Of a DNA stretch of 6,357 nt, positions 5,443-6,357 are shown one piece after another. The DNA is from CAZIKB01 sp964539665. Its GTDB lineage: Bacteria; Zhuqueibacterota; Zhuqueibacteria; Oceanimicrobiales; Oceanimicrobiaceae. A program made the position numbers and the translations under genes. The notes under the pieces were generated by a model, which ran no database searches, had not been told where the DNA came from, and worked only from the letters and a program-made list of their open reading frames with translations. Where the stretch lies: assembly GCA_964539665.1 (NCBI GenBank), contig CAZIKB010000217.1, positions 1 through 6,357 of the forward strand, written 5' to 3'. The stretch's first letter is position 1. Each line of letters opens with the position of its first letter.

Positions 5443-6357
5443 TTATATCATATAAACCAGGTCGGAAGAATTGGTAGGATAGGCAAAAATCATTTTACGA
5501 ATTTGCGAGACCGGTATGTTAAACCTGACGGCCATAGCAAATAAATTTATGATTTCCCCGGCATGCGAACCAAGTAAATGGGCGCCGATAATCCTGTCTG
5601 TGCCTTCTTCTACCAGGGTTTTAAATGCACTGTGTTTTTCACCAATTCTTTTGGAAGAATACCACCATCCGGTTTCATTGTTTATAACTTTAAATTTAAG
5701 CCCCCGGACGTCAGCTTCTTGTTCGGTTAAACCAACTGCTGCAATTTGTGGAATTGTGAAAGCAACGCTTGGTGTGCCAATGTAATTTACTGTTTTGGAA
5801 TTTCCCTTTATAATATTAGAAGCTGCCACCTGACTTTCACTACCGGCAACCGGAGTTAAGGGTAATCCTTCAGTAGCAGCGACATCGCCGGCTGCATAAA
5901 TATGGGAATTAGAAATGCTTTGCAGATATTCGTTTACTTTTATTCCATTACGATCCCACTCAATATTTGCTGCCTCAAGGTCCATGCCGGATAAAGCCGG
6001 GATGCGTCCTGCGCCGTGAACAACCAAATCCGTTTCATGGCTTTCTAAAGTGTCTCCGGATGAAGTTGTCACAATTAAACGGGCGTCTTTTTTTGAGATT
6101 CCGCTAACAGCGGTTTTTAGTTTTAGTTTTATACCAGCTTCCAATGTGGCGGTGGTTAAGAGATTTACAAGATCCGGATCAAATTTTTCAAGGATACGGG
6201 AGCCGCGATGAATAATTTCCACATTTGCTCCGGCCCGTTTGGCGATATGTGCAAATTCCATAGAGATATACCCGCCGCCTACAAAAATAATATTCTGGGG
6301 TAAATCATCCAGTTCAAGAAACTGATCACTGTAAATTATGTTCTCTTCACCGGCAAT
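5443..6357 (-). CDS. Pyridine nucleotide-disulfide oxidoreductase family flavoprotein (N-terminus outside window)
   Basis: The frame stays open to the right edge, giving 304 C-terminal residues; the FAD-binding N-terminus and any redox CxxxxC lie outside. Fragment residues 25-32 hold the NAD(P)-binding FVGGGYIS. The following strand ends IIHRGSRILEKFD, with Arg residues placed as in NADPH-using glutathione reductases. IYAAGDVA (153-160) is the second FAD motif. From about 195 comes the dimerisation domain (PQIAAVGLTE, GAHLLGSHAGEIINLFAMA). The end FAYPTNSSDLVYMI lacks the HPTxSE dyad of glutathione reductase and dihydrolipoamide dehydrogenase: Tyr293 replaces the His. It also lacks the terminal Cys pair of mercuric reductase. 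It is therefore a family member of unknown substrate and probably not a classical disulfide reductase. The ATG visible at 6261 is internal. It is the first of the six minus-strand genes in the window. Confidence 0.88.
   Translation of the reverse strand: MAGEENIIYSDQFLELDDLPQNIIFVGGGYISMEFAHIAKRAGANVEIIHRGSRILEKFDPDLVNLLTTATLEAGIKLKLKTAVSGISKKDARLIVTTSSGDTLESHETDLVVHGAGRIPALSGMDLEAANIEWDRNGIKVNEYLQSISNSHIYAAGDVAATEGLPLTPVAGSESQVAASNIIKGNSKTVNYIGTPSVAFTIPQIAAVGLTEQEADVRGLKFKVINNETGWWYSSKRIGEKHSAFKTLVEEGTDRIIGAHLLGSHAGEIINLFAMAVRFNIPVSQIRKMIFAYPTNSSDLVYMI

Noticed and set aside
5443..6357. Calling the flavoprotein a mercuric reductase (MerA) because of the MerP-like neighbour and MerR-type promoter
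   Set aside because: The C-terminus lacks the paired cysteines that MerA needs, and the N-terminal active site is outside the window, so only the broad family is supported.

Overview
The window comes from an AT-rich Gram-negative bacterium. An outer-membrane-type beta-barrel, a lipoprotein and several exported proteins show two membranes. Clear Shine-Dalgarno sites (a perfect AAGGAGGT at 133-140, AGGA-type sites before other genes) argue against a typical Bacteroidota, where such sites are usually weak. A lineage near Calditrichota, Ignavibacteria or KSB1 would fit, but this is a guess from style and not a phylogenetic result. No RNA genes, insertion sequences, CRISPR arrays or integrase genes are visible.

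Layout, left to right. Positions 1-45 are the last 14 codons of a plus-strand gene whose tail resembles a SHOCT domain. Next is a plus-strand promoter (82-113) with the architecture of MerR-family metal-sensor promoters: a TTGACT -35 box, an overlong 20-bp spacer and a 22-bp imperfect dyad filling that spacer. It drives a 49-codon gene (148-297) for an exported four-cysteine peptide. A bidirectional terminator (307-351) separates this from everything to the right, which is all on the minus strand.

The minus-strand genes, in order of transcription, are: a flavoprotein pyridine nucleotide-disulfide oxidoreductase cut by the right edge (5443-6357); a ThDP enzyme of the catabolic acetolactate synthase type (3762-5402); an aldehyde dehydrogenase (2336-3721); an exported heavy-metal-associated (HMA) domain protein with a CxxC site (1954-2289); a six-bladed NHL-repeat lipoprotein (1131-1964); and an outer-membrane beta-barrel protein (357-1130). 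Gaps are 40, 40 and 46 nt, then an 11-nt overlap, then 0 nt. They could form one operon or two blocks: a cytoplasmic redox/carbon block (first three) and an envelope block (last three).

The most interesting reading is the envelope block. An exported HMA protein, a propeller lipoprotein and a beta-barrel are translationally packed together and converge on a small exported cysteine peptide controlled by a metal-sensor-like promoter. This looks like an undescribed envelope metal-handling module. Its metal, its regulator (not in the window) and any link to the three enzymes remain inference.
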